This document shows, piece by piece, positions 41,206 to 52,735 of a stretch of DNA of 64,000 bases. A program made the translations under genes and the position numbers. How positions within the stretch are numbered: the first letter of the stretch is position 1; each line of letters opens with the position of its first letter. The notes under the pieces were generated by a model. The model did no database searches, was not told the origin of the DNA, and saw only the letters and a program-made list of their open reading frames with translations. The stretch is from Odobenus rosmarus divergens (lineage: Eukaryota > Chordata > Mammalia > Carnivora > Odobenidae): the NCBI RefSeq assembly GCF_000321225.1, contig NW_004450383.1, positions 226,400 to 290,399 of the forward strand, given 5' to 3'.

Positions 41206-43659
41206 GTTAGCCTTAGAATGACCAGACCATGTCTATTCCCTGCTTAAATCACTAACTGATTTCCTATCACCTATTGGGTAAAATTGAAATGCTTAAGTCC
41301 ATTCTTAGGTTGGCCTTAGTGTCTCCTGTTGTCATTCTCCTGTGTGCACTCTAGAATACAGCAACACAATGCTACATGCCATTACCAAAGATGCCTACAC
41401 TTCTGCACTTTAAGATGTTAAGAACCCATTGAGGTTCTGAGGCATGCAAGTCATCAAACTTTCACTTGTGTGGGCACAAGCAAATAAATAATTTATTTCT
41501 AAGAAGGTGAAGGTAAAGGTATGGTTAGAAAACACTGAAAGTGTTCTTTGGTAGTTGGAGAGGCTTTGCATTTTAATCTGTTGAGCTTCCATTCCTGTCA
41601 TCTTACCATAGATCAAGACACTATTACCTAACATCCCTTACCTGTATTATTGTTAACAGCCCAAGCAGACTCTAGTCTCCATTCTTGTCCCTCTTCCCCA
41701 AACCAAACAGTAGATTCAGAATGAACTTCCTATGATACAAATTTGATGGTGTCACTCTTTTACTTAAAATCCTTCCATTGTTCTCCATTGCCCTTAAAAT
41801 AAATTCTGAATGTGACCCTCTCACACTTACCCTCATTAGCCTAACCAGTTTATTTTTCAGACACACTTTATTTCTCCATCCTGATGTGAAGCCTTCCTGA
41901 CCTTCAAAGTAGATGTTAGATGTCCTTACTACAGGTTTCATGAGCTTTTATTACATTTCCCCTTTCTAGGTTTTGTAATGCTGTATTGAATTACCTTTTT
42001 ATCTACAGCAATATTTAGCATATAGAAAGCTTTCAGTAAAATTGTTGAGTTGATAAAGAAATGAATATATAATAGCCAAAGCTCCTTTTTTTTTTTTTAC
42101 ATTTTCAACTTACTAACTTTAATTCATATGAACAAAGTACTAATTCAGAGGTACTGTATTCAACCTAACACAAATAAAGGACTATAACTGCTATTTCAGC
42201 CTGGGCCATCACACTGGTTTTTAGTCTATAATTCATTTGTTGTGCAGATATTAACACACAACCCCTCAAGTTTTATAAGTAAATCAACCAACCAACCAAC
42301 AACAAAGGTGCCTGAAAAGTTTACTAAGGGGAGGCTTGTAAGTATGATAGAAGCAAAAAAAGACAAATTTATAAAAATTGAAAATGGGAGGAAATATTGA
42401 GTCTTTTGTATGTGTATATGAAATAAATCCTTCCCCAATATGTGGTGAAATTTGGAGCTCAAGAAAGGGAATAGCTGACAATTTTTTTTGTCAACAAAAT
42501 GAAAAGGAAGAAAAAAATGTGCCTGATAGAAACTAAGCATCCACAAGAACGAAAAGAACCAATGTACATGTCGTATTTAACAGAACTGCCTAGAGGACTG
42601 TAAAACTTTTCTAATTCATTTGGGATTTGTAAACATACAGATTTACAGAGAGCCTTTTAAAATCCAACTGGCCTGTTAGTAGATAAGTGTCTAAGCTTAC
42701 TTGATTATACTGTAGTTGGCAAGTGAATATATGCTGTTTTATCTGATGACTCTGACTGAGCCCCTTGAAGATGGAGGCTGTCTCTTAGTTATCTTTGTCC
42801 CTTCTCTGTGTCTAACATAAACTTGGCATATCACAGGTGCTCATTCATTCTTTATAAGACTGTATAAAGTTAATTCACCATGTGATCATCATGAACATTT
42901 TAGAGTAGACTGTGACCTACCCATAATGGTGATTCACCCACAAGACTTGGAAATGATCTTCTGTGTTATTAGAGTCTCAGATGTCTTTGGACAATTTTTT
43001 TTTTTAATTTTTATGAGGACTTAAAATTGCAGACTCTTAAAAACACTTCATTCCCCTTACATGTCCTCATGCTCTGACTATAAATCTTGTTGTAAGCCCA
43101 TATCTGCCTAATTAGAAAGTTAGAAGGTAAGTTAGTTTTGGTCTTAAATAGAGGACTTCTTTAGAGAAATAGAGACTTCTTTAGAGAGAGCTGAGTTATA
43201 GAAGAGGGACCAAAAGTGAAATATTTACTGGAATCTGTGTCCCAGGGTCATGTCCTTAAGGCAATTGCAAAAGTGAGGGTCTCCTCCAGAAAGAATCACA
43301 AAAGTACCAGAGGAACTTGCTTTCTCTGCAACCTCTAAGTGACCTCTCCCTGGTTTCATGGAGAATATGCCCAGGTTCAGAAATACCTCAAGCACATCCT
43401 TCATTCATCTGTATCTAATAAAACTAACCTAGACATATTGGGAAACATGCTTTACAAAAGAGATGGTTAGAGCTCTGAGCAGCATTTTAAAGAAAAATTA
43501 ATGCTAATATTAAACTAGAAAAGTATGAAATTCATCAACTTGGTCATTAGACAAACTAATTTTGTTTTTTTTACCTTAATATATTTTTACTTAATTATAA
43601 GGTGACTGGCCCCTAGTACCTATTAGTGCCAGATAAGAAATATTTTACCTGAGGTAATA

Positions 43660-43765
43660 ATAAAAGCTAATATTTGCTCTGTGTTTACCATATGCCTGGC
43701 ATGGACTTATGAGGTTTGAATAAAGACACTGAGGCACAGGGAGGTTAAGTAATTTTCCCTAGGAA
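43660..43765 (-). repeat. MIR fragment, antisense
   Basis: TTTACCATATGCCTGGCATGG and ACTGAGGCACAGGGAGGTTAAG are clear antisense MIR words. Confidence 0.75.
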
Positions 43766-44949
43766 AATATACTAACAATATTTTTATTTGAAACAGGTTA
43801 CATTGGGAGCAATTTTTTGCTATATGTAAATATGAGCCATAAAGAATAAAAGCATTAAATAAACCAGTGTGATAATATTCTGTACATATCTCTGAATTGG
43901 TTCTTGCTTACAACAGTGACATCTGTGGCTCTCAGGAAATACTATCATTTGGCAGTGTAGATAACTGGAGGAGATAATTAAATGTTATTGCTACTTGTAA
44001 CTGAATTAGATTTTTATGCCATGTCTCAGGAGAGGGTAGGATTTAATTGAAGTTGCAATAGACCGACAGTACCTAAAAGCCTTTTGAAACTGGGAGGAAA
44101 GGTCATTGTCACATTAGGCAAATAGATTTTAAAATTACTTCTAATTCTATGTTTTTATAAAGTCTACATGTCTATTTATTTTGTGTATATGGTGTATAAA
44201 TTTTTCCCCATTTCAGCCTCATAATGAAAATGATAGCAAAAAATATGCATGTCATTAGTACAGAGGTTGATTCCTAATAAATGGTTTTATTATTTGTTAT
44301 CTGGTAATGCATTTAGCTAAGATATGTTCAGATGTACCTAGGGCTTTGAAAACAGACAAAAGAACATTGGAACAGACTAGAGCTATCAATTAGGAACAGT
44401 GCATTGTGCTAAGCAACCAATCAGCCTGAAGTTCAGTGGCACTAATTGGGGTAGGTTTAGGGTGAGTCAAGGAGAGTACGACTGTGGCTATTCTGCATAA
44501 GTAAATGCATTTACCTCTTAGTCAAAGGTATGCAATAAAATGAATTTCATTGTTTTCACCATCATTTCTGTTTTTTAGCTGTTTTCAGATCAAGCTTTCC
44601 AATCTCAAATCCAGCTCCTTCACAGGACAAAGCAGCTGCAATCATCTTCCTTTGTTTATTATACCAAGATGGTTGCCATGGAAATAATATAATGTTACAG
44701 AATAAGCATCATAAGTTAAATCCAGTATCAAGAAGTGACATATAAGTCAGGTTTGAGAGAGTGTGCTTATTTAAATAAACAGTAGCTTGGCAATCATTTA
44801 AAAATGTCAAGGTAAATTACTGAGAAAACAGAGAAAAATGAACTTAGAGCTTTAGGAAGTTTTTTGCAGAATTTAAATATTGCCCTTCAAGCAGGTGTTT
44901 TAGAGAAAAGGAGTTAGGGGATTATTAACCCTCCTACAAACTAAATTTC

Positions 44950-45230
44950 TGGCTATAAGCCATTTTTTTTTATATCTCTGCATTGTACTCAAGTACTCTT
45001 GAGAGCTCCCTTTGAATCCTAGTTCAATTATTGGTATACTCAATGCATAGGTAACATTTTTTTCCTCATGTGTTTTAATCAGTCTACAAAGATTGTATTT
45101 CAAAAGGTGATGGATAGTTTTTATTTCATGCATTTTACTATACCTTTCTGAATTTGCACTCACTGTTTTATTATGCTTGGCTACAGAGTTCTGCAGGTAT
45201 AACATATTAACCTTTTCCAATCCTGTAAAA
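44950..45230. repeat. Unclassified dispersed repeat, copy 1
   Basis: CTAGTTCAATTATTGG...TAACATTTTTTT...TTTTAATCAGTC...GATGGATAGTT aligns by eye with 48015-48250 over more than 150 bases, at roughly two thirds identity. I cannot assign it to a known family. Confidence 0.55.
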
Positions 45231-46274
45231 TTGCAATCTCAACTGAATCTGAGCACTAGTTTCTAAAAGAAATCCTGGGTTTTGTTTGCTCTGGGAAACT
45301 TTAGATTTGTTTAAAGATATTGTTCTCTTTTTTCTGATAAAATAAGAATTTGCAAATACTGTTCAGTCACAGTATTTGAAACCACTTGATGTCATTTGCC
45401 TGGGTGAAACACCATACAAGGGATTCACCACCATATTGTTGCCCCATCTGTAAAAGGAAAACTGAGTTATATAGCTTTCACTACTTGGAAACTTAGTAGA
45501 AAAACTCTTTGGATGATGGTCTAGGCTGTGTATGCCACCTTATCCCAAATTCCTTTATTCATCCAATGCATATTTTTTGATGTTACTCTATGATAGTTTA
45601 AAAGACACCTTGCCTTCTTCCTACTATGTGAGGACAAATAAAAACTATCTGGTAAGTTTTGTAAAACTGAAAAACCCTCCACTCTGCCGCCAAGAGCCTA
45701 TCCTTTCCTACCCACCTCCAGCCCCACCGCTCTGCCCACGAAACAAGATAACTGCAATAATCAACCATGATCAGTAATGATGCTCTGTATTACCCTCAGG
45801 TGAGTGGGGTTAAAAGAAAAGGTTGAGATCCACTGATGAAGAGAGTAATATAGTGAGGTTCCTTGCAGTACACATTTTCTTGTGACCTTGGAAAAACATT
45901 AACATGCCATTACTGTTTTTTTCCTCAGGTACAGTTTTGAGGATATCATTGTTGATTCTATGATGCTTTGGTATCTTTTTTTTTTTTTCCTTTTTTCTGA
46001 TCCCCTCCCCTGTAACAGCTTCATTTGATTATATTCCATTTATTGATCTCACAATGCCTTTCTCATGAAAGTAACAACAAACAAATGTACAAAGAAATAA
46101 CTAAAGAGAATCAAATAGGAATAAAGACAACATGCAAATTGCTGAGGCTTAATGAACATCAAGGGATCCGTGAGTTGTTGGTTAGTCAAAACCAAATACC
46201 CTAGAAATGGAAATCATATCTTTAAAGAATTTTCAGCCTTTTAGTAGTCTGCCAAAAGCTATAATGGTGGAGAG

Positions 46275-46515
46275 AAGAGAAATAATGTTGTTGAGTGCTT
46301 ATGATGTACATGGCAGCATGCCTGGTACTATGATGTTTTTCTCTCATTTACTCCTTACAATAATCATATTAGGTAGGTATTAATATTTCTACTTCCCATA
46401 TTGAGAATGCAATGCTCAGAGAGGCAAAGTGGTTCACATTAAGTGTCAAATCTAGTAAACACAGGTTCATCTATCTTCCAAATCTCGTAGTCCAGATTCT
46501 TTACTTCATACTTTG
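46275..46515 (-). repeat. MIR, antisense, near full length
   Basis: TTGAGTGCTTATGATGTACATGG, CAATAATCATATTAGGTAGG, TGCTCAGAGAGGCAAAGTGG and CAGGTTCATCTATCTTCC follow antisense MIR order. Confidence 0.8.
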
Positions 46516-47199
46516 TTTATTTGAATTTTTCCAGAGTTGTAATAATGACACAGAGTCATATTGCCATTCTGTGAACATCACTTGTTTTCGTTTTCTTCAG
46601 GGGGAAAAAGAGAATGGTTTTGGGGCTTAAAATAAAATTATGGAATTTTCCAAGGAAGTTTTCCTTCAATTTGGTTTATTTAATTTTCAAGATAAATATT
46701 TCTATGATATTTAATTCATTTCCAAATTTTGAAGAGACATGTTATTCAAGTTACATACATTGTCCATAGAAATGGTAATAAAAACAAGAATTAAATTTCA
46801 ATAAACAGTGTGATATGATCTAGCTAGGGTTAGAATTATTCTTTTCTTTGTACATAATAATATAACACTGAAAACTCCCAAAAACCTTAATGTCTATTGC
46901 ACATAACTTTTTTCTTCTTTAGCAATTTGTTTCTGCCACTCCCCAAAATAACTGTTGTTCATATTAATGGATCAGGGTTCTTCTGTCATTAAGCTATCTG
47001 ATAACTTACCTTTGGGCATCTCTAAAACTCAGCCCTTTGAAATTTAGTCTCCATTCATTCTTTCATTCATTCATCCATATATTCATAAATTTACCAAACT
47101 TAGCTTGAGAGACAATAATGGTTGGCCTGCTGTGCTAGGTGATGGTGACATAAGAAATAAAATATCAGCAATTATTTTATTACAACACATCAATGGGAT

Positions 47200-47389
47200 G
47201 GGGTGCCTGGGTGGCTTAATCAGTTCAGCGTCTGACTCTTGATTTTGGCTCAGGTTGTGATCTCAGGGCTGGGAGATGGAGCCCCACATTGGACTCCATG
47301 CTGGGCGTGGAGGCTGCTTAAGATTCTCTCTCTCCCTCTCCCTCTGCCCTACCCCACCCCACATTCTTAAAAAAAAAAAAAAAAAAAAA
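47200..47389 (+). mobile_element. CAN SINE, older subfamily, sense
   Basis: GGGTGCCTGGGTGGCTTAATC, GACTCTTGATTTTGGCTCAGG and CTGCTTAAGATTCTCTCTCTCC are the older CAN subfamily, with a 23-base A tail. Flanking duplication is weak. Confidence 0.93.
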
Positions 47390-47533
47390 CACACATTGAT
47401 AGATTTGGTATATTATCTATTCTATCACCCAACAAAAATTAATCCAACAAATATTTAGTGAGCACTGACTGAGTTGGGTTGGCAAAGGTGAAAATATATA
47501 ACATAGGCTCTCTCATTAAGGATCTCCTACTCT

Positions 47534-47732
47534 GGGGCGTCTGGGTGGCCCAGTCAGTTAAGCGGCTGCCTTCGGCTCAGGTCATGATCCCAGGGTCCTG
47601 GGATGGAGTCCCGCATCCAGCTCCCTGCTCAGCCGGGAGCCTGCTTCTCCCTCTTCCTCTGCCTCTCCCCATGCTTGTGAACTCTCTCTTTCTCTGCCAA
47701 ATAAATAAATAAAATCTTAAAAAAAAAAAAAA
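47534..47732 (+). mobile_element. CAN SINE, sense
   Basis: The head is GGGGCGTCTGGGTGGCCCAG and the tail AAATAAATAAATAAAATCTT plus A-run. A 16-bp duplication (47518-47533 and 47733-47748) has one mismatch. Confidence 0.97.
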
Positions 47733-48014
47733 AAGGATCTCCTGCTCTATTTGTAAGGGGAAATAAATACCTAAGACTAATTATACATCATGAGATGATA
47801 ATGGTAAATAAAACCCATAATATAGCAGAGAGGAAAAACTTTTTATTTTTTCTTGGAAGGATAGACAACAGCTTCTCAAAAATGTTATATTTGTGAAAAT
47901 GAGCTAGATTTTACCAAGTAGAAAAGGTCGAGATGGCTCCCTAGTCAAAGGAGGTAACATAAGTCAAACAGGTAAAATTAATTTGTCTACAAATCTGTTT
48001 TGGGTCTGAATGGC

Positions 48015-48250
48015 TTTTTCATACCTCTTTTCTGAGTCCCAGTTCAATTATAGCTGTAGTCAATATGTAGCTAACACTTTTTTCTTTCTGCTTTTTAATC
48101 AATTCGTGAAGGCCACATTTCCTACAATGATAGATAGTTCTTAATTCACACACTTTTCTGTGTTGTTCAGAAACCTGATTGATATTTATTAGAATTGATA
48201 TATTAATAAGTAGCAACTCTGTAATATTCCATAGGGTACAGAGTCTGGAC
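48015..48250. repeat. Unclassified dispersed repeat, copy 2
   Basis: CCAGTTCAATTATAGC...TAACACTTTTTTC...TTTTTAATCAATTC...TGATAGATAGTT is collinear with 44950-45230. Both copies read in the same direction. Confidence 0.55.
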
Positions 48251-48274
48251 TTGGGAAAAAAAAAATAGCCTAGG

Positions 48275-48405
48275 ATCAAGTCATGGCTTCACAGCCTAGT
48301 AGTTGTGGTGAGTTGGGCAAGATCTTTAGCCCCACTGACCCCCATCTGTGGCAAGTTGGACAAGATATTTAACCCTTCTGGCTCATCTGTAAAAGAGAGA
48401 TGCAA
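48275..48405 (+). repeat. MIR fragment
   Basis: ATCAAGTCATGGCTTCACAG, GAGTTGGGCAAGATCTTTAG and GGCTCATCTGTAAAAGAGAG fit MIR order. Confidence 0.6.
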
Positions 48406-48414
48406 TTTTTTAAA

Positions 48415-48600
48415 ATATTTAGATGTACTGAGTTCTTACTATGGCCAGGCACTGTGCCAACTTATTTATATGTACTAACCCATTCAATCTTCTCAGCAAG
48501 TATCATGTAGAAAAAAATATTATTATCACATTCATTTACAGATGAGACCAATGAAATATAGAATAGTTATTTCACTTAGGTAGCTGTGTGCCAAAGTAGC
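48415..48600 (-). repeat. MIR fragment, antisense
   Basis: GAGTTCTTACTATGGCCAGGC, CCCATTCAATCTTCTCAGC and CATTTACAGATGAGACCAATG are antisense MIR. It sits back to back with the sense MIR at 48275. Confidence 0.8.
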
Positions 48601-49909
48601 ACAGTGCTCATTGCCTGACTTTTGCATTGTTGTAAAGAGGCCCTATGAATTCAGTATGAATGAACTTAAATTCATTCTTTTGCATACAAACCGAACTAGA
48701 AGGCCTGTCTTCAAGAAACCTGAAGCTGAAAACAACATTACTCATTGCCTGTGCAACAGACCAGGGCTGTTGCAAAATGAGAGGCAGACAGAGTTGGAGA
48801 ATCTTGTATGCTATGTTAAGGAGCAATTGAGACCCATTAAGATGTTTTAAGCAAAGGAAAAACATAGTCAAATTTACATCTTAAACGATCTTTCAGATAT
48901 TTACATGTGTGGATGACAGATCTGGATTTCCTTAGCTTGAATTTGCTCTACTGCAATCAGGGAAATCCATTAGGAAAGTGTTTTAATATCCATTACATAA
49001 GCTTATGGAGCAGAGCAGTAAAATTGGAGAAGAGGGGGCAGTTTTAAGAATCAAAGATTATTTGTGTTAAAGATCTCCAGAATGTTTGATTATAAACTCC
49101 TCCTTAATTCATTCAAGTTACATGCAACAGCAGTTACTGCCTAGTAACCCAATTCCTGGAATCAGTTTAGTATAACATCTCCAATTCAGAGGCAGATTCT
49201 TGGCTTCCTGGTCAGAATTCACAGAACTCCTCTTTTATATGCTCATCCACTGCTTTTGTATGATAGCCAGACCGCAGACTATTCCAAGAGACAACCTCCT
49301 CTTGAGTATACCAGAGAGAGAGAATAAGGACCCACTACTCTTGTGGCATGGTCTCTGGGCTCCAGCCAGAAGATTTCAACTGAATACCCAATCTGGAAAT
49401 CATGGGAGAGGTCCAGGCTGAGAAAAATTTACAGATTTTCAGCATATAGATGCTACTGAAAGCCATGAGTTTGGATGAGATAAGCAAGGGAGTAAGAGAC
49501 TCCCTTGTAGACTGAGAAGAAGCCAAGCCCTGGGTCTCACCAATGTTTAGAAATCTGGGAGATAAAAACAAGCAAAGGAGATTGAGAAAGAGGAATCTGT
49601 AACATAGGAGAAAAACGAGTAGCGACTGGTGTCCTAGAGGCTAAGTCAAGAAAGAGTTTGAAGCAGAAGGAGTAATCCTGCCCCAAATGTTGCCCCAGGG
49701 TTAAGAAAGATGAAGGGTGCAAATATACATAACTATGTGGAAGTCATTGGTGAATGTGACAAATGCAGTTTCAGTGAAGTGCCAGGGTGAAAGTTTGAGA
49801 AAATGGGAGGGGAATTGCAGAGTAAATCTGGACAACTCTTCTGAGGAGTTTCACTAAAAAGATCTGCCTAGTGAAGTGGTAGCTGGAGGGAAAGGTTGGA
49901 TCAAGAATT

Positions 49910-50335
49910 TTTCTCCTCAAACATTTTATGGTAAAAATTCTCAAATATGATCCAAAGATGAAAGAATAAGATGTCTATATAGGTACCACCGAAGTTTAAC
50001 AATTGTTGAAATTTTGCCATATTTGTCTTTTTATTTTTTCTGCAACATTTGAAAGTACATCGCAGATGTCAGATATTTCTTCCCAAAATATTTTAGTAGG
50101 CATTTCTAAAAATAAGGTCATAGGCCAGCATAATTGTAATACCATTACTACAGCTGGAATCATTTAACATACAGTCCACCTTCAAATTTCTCCATTTTTC
50201 CCCAAATCTCTTTTATAGTTATTTCTCTTCCAAAATTAAAATCCAAATTAAGCTTCATGCTTATGTTCTATAAAATCTAGATGTCTCACTATTATGGATG
50301 ATGTTTGATCCCATGACTGAAGGTTCGTTTGTTTG
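49910..50335 (-). mobile_element. L1-like fragment inside the L2 locus
   Basis: AAATATGATCCAAAGATGAAAG, CACCGAAGTTTAACAATTGTTG, ATTTTGCCATATTTGTC and TAATACCATTACTACAGC resemble an old L1 5'/ORF-flanking segment. The sequence on each side is L2, so this looks like an insertion. Orientation and family are uncertain. Confidence 0.45.
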
Positions 50336-50756
50336 GGTTTGTTTTTTATAAGAGAAAAATATAACATGTTTATAAGCTAATGACAAGCTAATGAAAATTA
50401 TCCAATGAGGAGAAGAAATTGATGGCAAATTAGCAGAGTGCTGTTCTTACCTAAGCAAGAATAATGCAAATAATGTATGTAAACATACAAACCTTAGGAA
50501 CACAAATGATCACCCCAAGTGACAGATCACAGGAGAAAAGCAGAGAATGTGGGCACAGACTCAAGTAGGTGGGGTCAACGTGGTGCCATGTTGTGGCAGA
50601 AACTTGTAAGAAGTCCTCTTTTGATTAGTTTTCTCTGTGAAGTAGGAGGCAAGGTCATTAGCTGAGAGGAGGACACTACATCTTTGAGAAGAGAGATGAA
50701 GGTATGAAATAGTCATAAAAGAGTGGGAGACTGAATGAATTAGAAAATATTGAAAG

Positions 50757-50974
50757 TTGGGGTGCCTGGGTGGCTCAGTCAGTTAAGCACCCAACTCTTG
50801 ATTTTGGCTCAGGTCATGATCTCTGGGTCATGAGATTAAGCCCTGCTTCGGGCTCCACACTGAGCTTGGAGCCTGCTTAAGACGCTCTCTCTCCCACTTC
50901 CTCTGCCCCTCCTACCCCCCCCTGCCCCCAACTTGACCTGCTTACAGGCATACATTCTCTCTCTCTCTTTCAAA

Positions 50975-51010
<36 letters not shown>

Positions 51011-51084
51011 AGGAAGGAAGGAAGGAAGGAAGGAAGGAAGGAAGGAAGAAAGAAAGAAAAGTAAAGAAAAGAAAGGAAAAGAAA
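50757..51084 (+). mobile_element. CAN SINE, older subfamily, with expanded purine tail
   Basis: GGGGTGCCTGGGTGGCTCAG and CAACTCTTGATTTTGGCTCAGG give the SINE body. From 50976 the tail is GAAA units, then GGAA units, then GAAA-like units. AGAAAATATTGAAAG flanks both sides (50742-50756 and 51085-51099). Confidence 0.96.
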
Positions 51085-51349
51085 AGAAAATATTGAAAGC
51101 ACCAAGAAATAAGACAGAAGTTGTGTTTTGAAAGAGTGACAGTAAACCAGGAGCTTAAATCCAGTCCAGGAATGATGGGAGTAGTGGATAAGTGCAACAA
51201 GAGACCCACATTCTGATAATATGTGATTCAAAGCCTCGAATGGCCAAAGGAGTAAGCAATGAGGAGAATTAAGCAATCCTACCACTCCTCCAGGCGCCGG
51301 AGTACAGGAGGGAAAACAGCGGCTGCTTGAGAGGACTGCGGAAAAAGCA

Positions 51350-51570
51350 ACGGAATGAATATCATCTGTTGAGCACTTAATAACACACCAAGCTTTGATC
51401 TAAGATTTCACAGAAGTGTCATCCTCACAGCAATCCGATGTAGGCACCATTATAATCCTCACTTTGTAGATTCAGGAACTGAAGCACAGGGAGGTTAAAT
51501 AAAATGTCATGCAGTTGATAAGGAATCAGAAATCATAGCTCCCGATCTGATTCCAGGGCCGGGAATCACT
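51350..51570 (-). repeat. MIR, antisense
   Basis: ATCTGTTGAGCACTTAATAAC, GTCATCCTCACAGCAATCC, GAACTGAAGCACAGGGAGG and TGCAGTTGATAAGGAATCAG follow antisense MIR. Confidence 0.85.
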
Positions 51571-52594
51571 TTGATTCATCTGCCTTTTTATATAAAGATG
51601 ATCTGAGCCAAATAGAGATACAAATAATAGAATTATCTGAAATGAACTGAGCCCCAGAAGAACTGGTTGCAAGCATTAACTTAAGCATGAATATGTCTTG
51701 TCATATACGCAGGCATGATTACAGAGTGGTTCAGTATTAACACTGCTCTCTAGGATATTGGTAAAACCTACAGCCAGTAATAACTTTAGTTAATGCTTCT
51801 TCATCCAATTTGGGTCCCCATCTTTCTGTATGCTCCTGTCCTGTTGCCAACTCAGAGCGTCTCTGTCTATACTCCATAATGGTCCAGATTGGACTAGTTG
51901 CTTTTGGAAGTAGATCTAGGCTTTGGGGTAAAGTTCAAAAACTTTGGGAGACCTTTTTAAGAAGAATAATGCAGTTGCTAATGTAAAATTAAGCACAGAG
52001 CCTTGGAAGGAACCTCTGCCCATAAGGGTCTGAAATTTAAGCTCCATTAGTAAATCTGGCTTGGGATGATTCCCCTGGTATTCTGATTGCAGAAAAGTTG
52101 CAGTTTCTCCTTTTTCAAAGACACAATATCAATCCTTAAATATAAGCTCTCTGTCTTGAGTCGGTTTTACTAACCATATTTCTACTTCTTGTTCTATTTC
52201 TATTTCTGTTCCGAATTGCTACTTCTCATTTTGAGCTACTTCATAGCTATAAGAAATGGAAGTGCCCTGGGTGATTCCTTTACAATATGAAAGCTGTCTG
52301 CTCTCAACAGCCATTCTTTCATAGTCTGAATCTAACTATAGGCCATGATTTTAGGCAGGAAGAAGTATCTTTACATTGTTTTTTTGTTTTTAACCTAGGA
52401 AACCCTTCTATCTTCCTCCGGAGCACTTTCCTCAGTAGTCTTAATTTTCTCTTGTTAGGAGGTCCGTCTTCCTTTTCTTATCACCCTTAATCCATACATT
52501 GGCTACTTTCCTTCCCTACTTTCCTGGTTACTACTATTTAATCACTTCATGATCCTGCTTATAAATAATTGGCAATGTATGAAGATTTGGAAAT

Positions 52595-52735
52595 TTCAAG
52601 TCTGAGCATTTGGATTTAAGTCTTGACTTACTACTTACCAGCTAATGTTGTCTTGAACCAGTCACTTAGTACTCTGGCCTAACTAACTTGTAATTGAAAT
52701 GGGGATAAAGTCATTGTGAGAGAATATTGTATGAG
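52595..52735 (+). repeat. MIR fragment
   Basis: CATTTGGATTTAAGTCTTGAC, TACTTACCAGCTAATGTTG and TTGAAATGGGGATAAAGTC fit MIR. Confidence 0.65.

Larger units (their letters stand above)
40020..42055 (+). repeat. L2 LINE pieces in one orientation, interrupted
   Basis: Three blocks keep L2 order: 40020-40395 (late ORF2; CAGAACTCATTATCTCC), 41215-41360 (CTGCTTAAATCACTAACTG), and 41735-42055 (3' end; AGCCTTCCTGACCTTC, ATTTAGCATATAGAAAGC). A MIR (40405-40600) and a MaLR LTR (40680-41205) lie between them. Probably one old L2 broken by later insertions. No open frame. Confidence 0.6.
48770..51250 (-). repeat. Long antisense L2 locus with nested insertions
   Basis: Antisense L2 words run in order: AGACCCATTAAGATGTTTTAAGC (48830), TTCAGCATATAGATGCTACTG (49440), AGTCATTGGTGAATGTGAC (49742), GAAGTGGTAGCTGGAGGG (49873), then AGGAGGCAAGGTCATTAGCTGAG (50645) and AGTCATAAAAGAGTGGGAGAC (50710). 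An L1-like block (about 49910-50335) and a CAN SINE (50757-51084) interrupt it. No intact frame. Confidence 0.6.

Noticed and set aside
50836..51285. 149-codon minus-strand frame rich in Ser, Phe and Leu
   Set aside because: It reads through a CAN SINE and its GAAA/GGAA tail, which give a low-complexity peptide. Not a gene.
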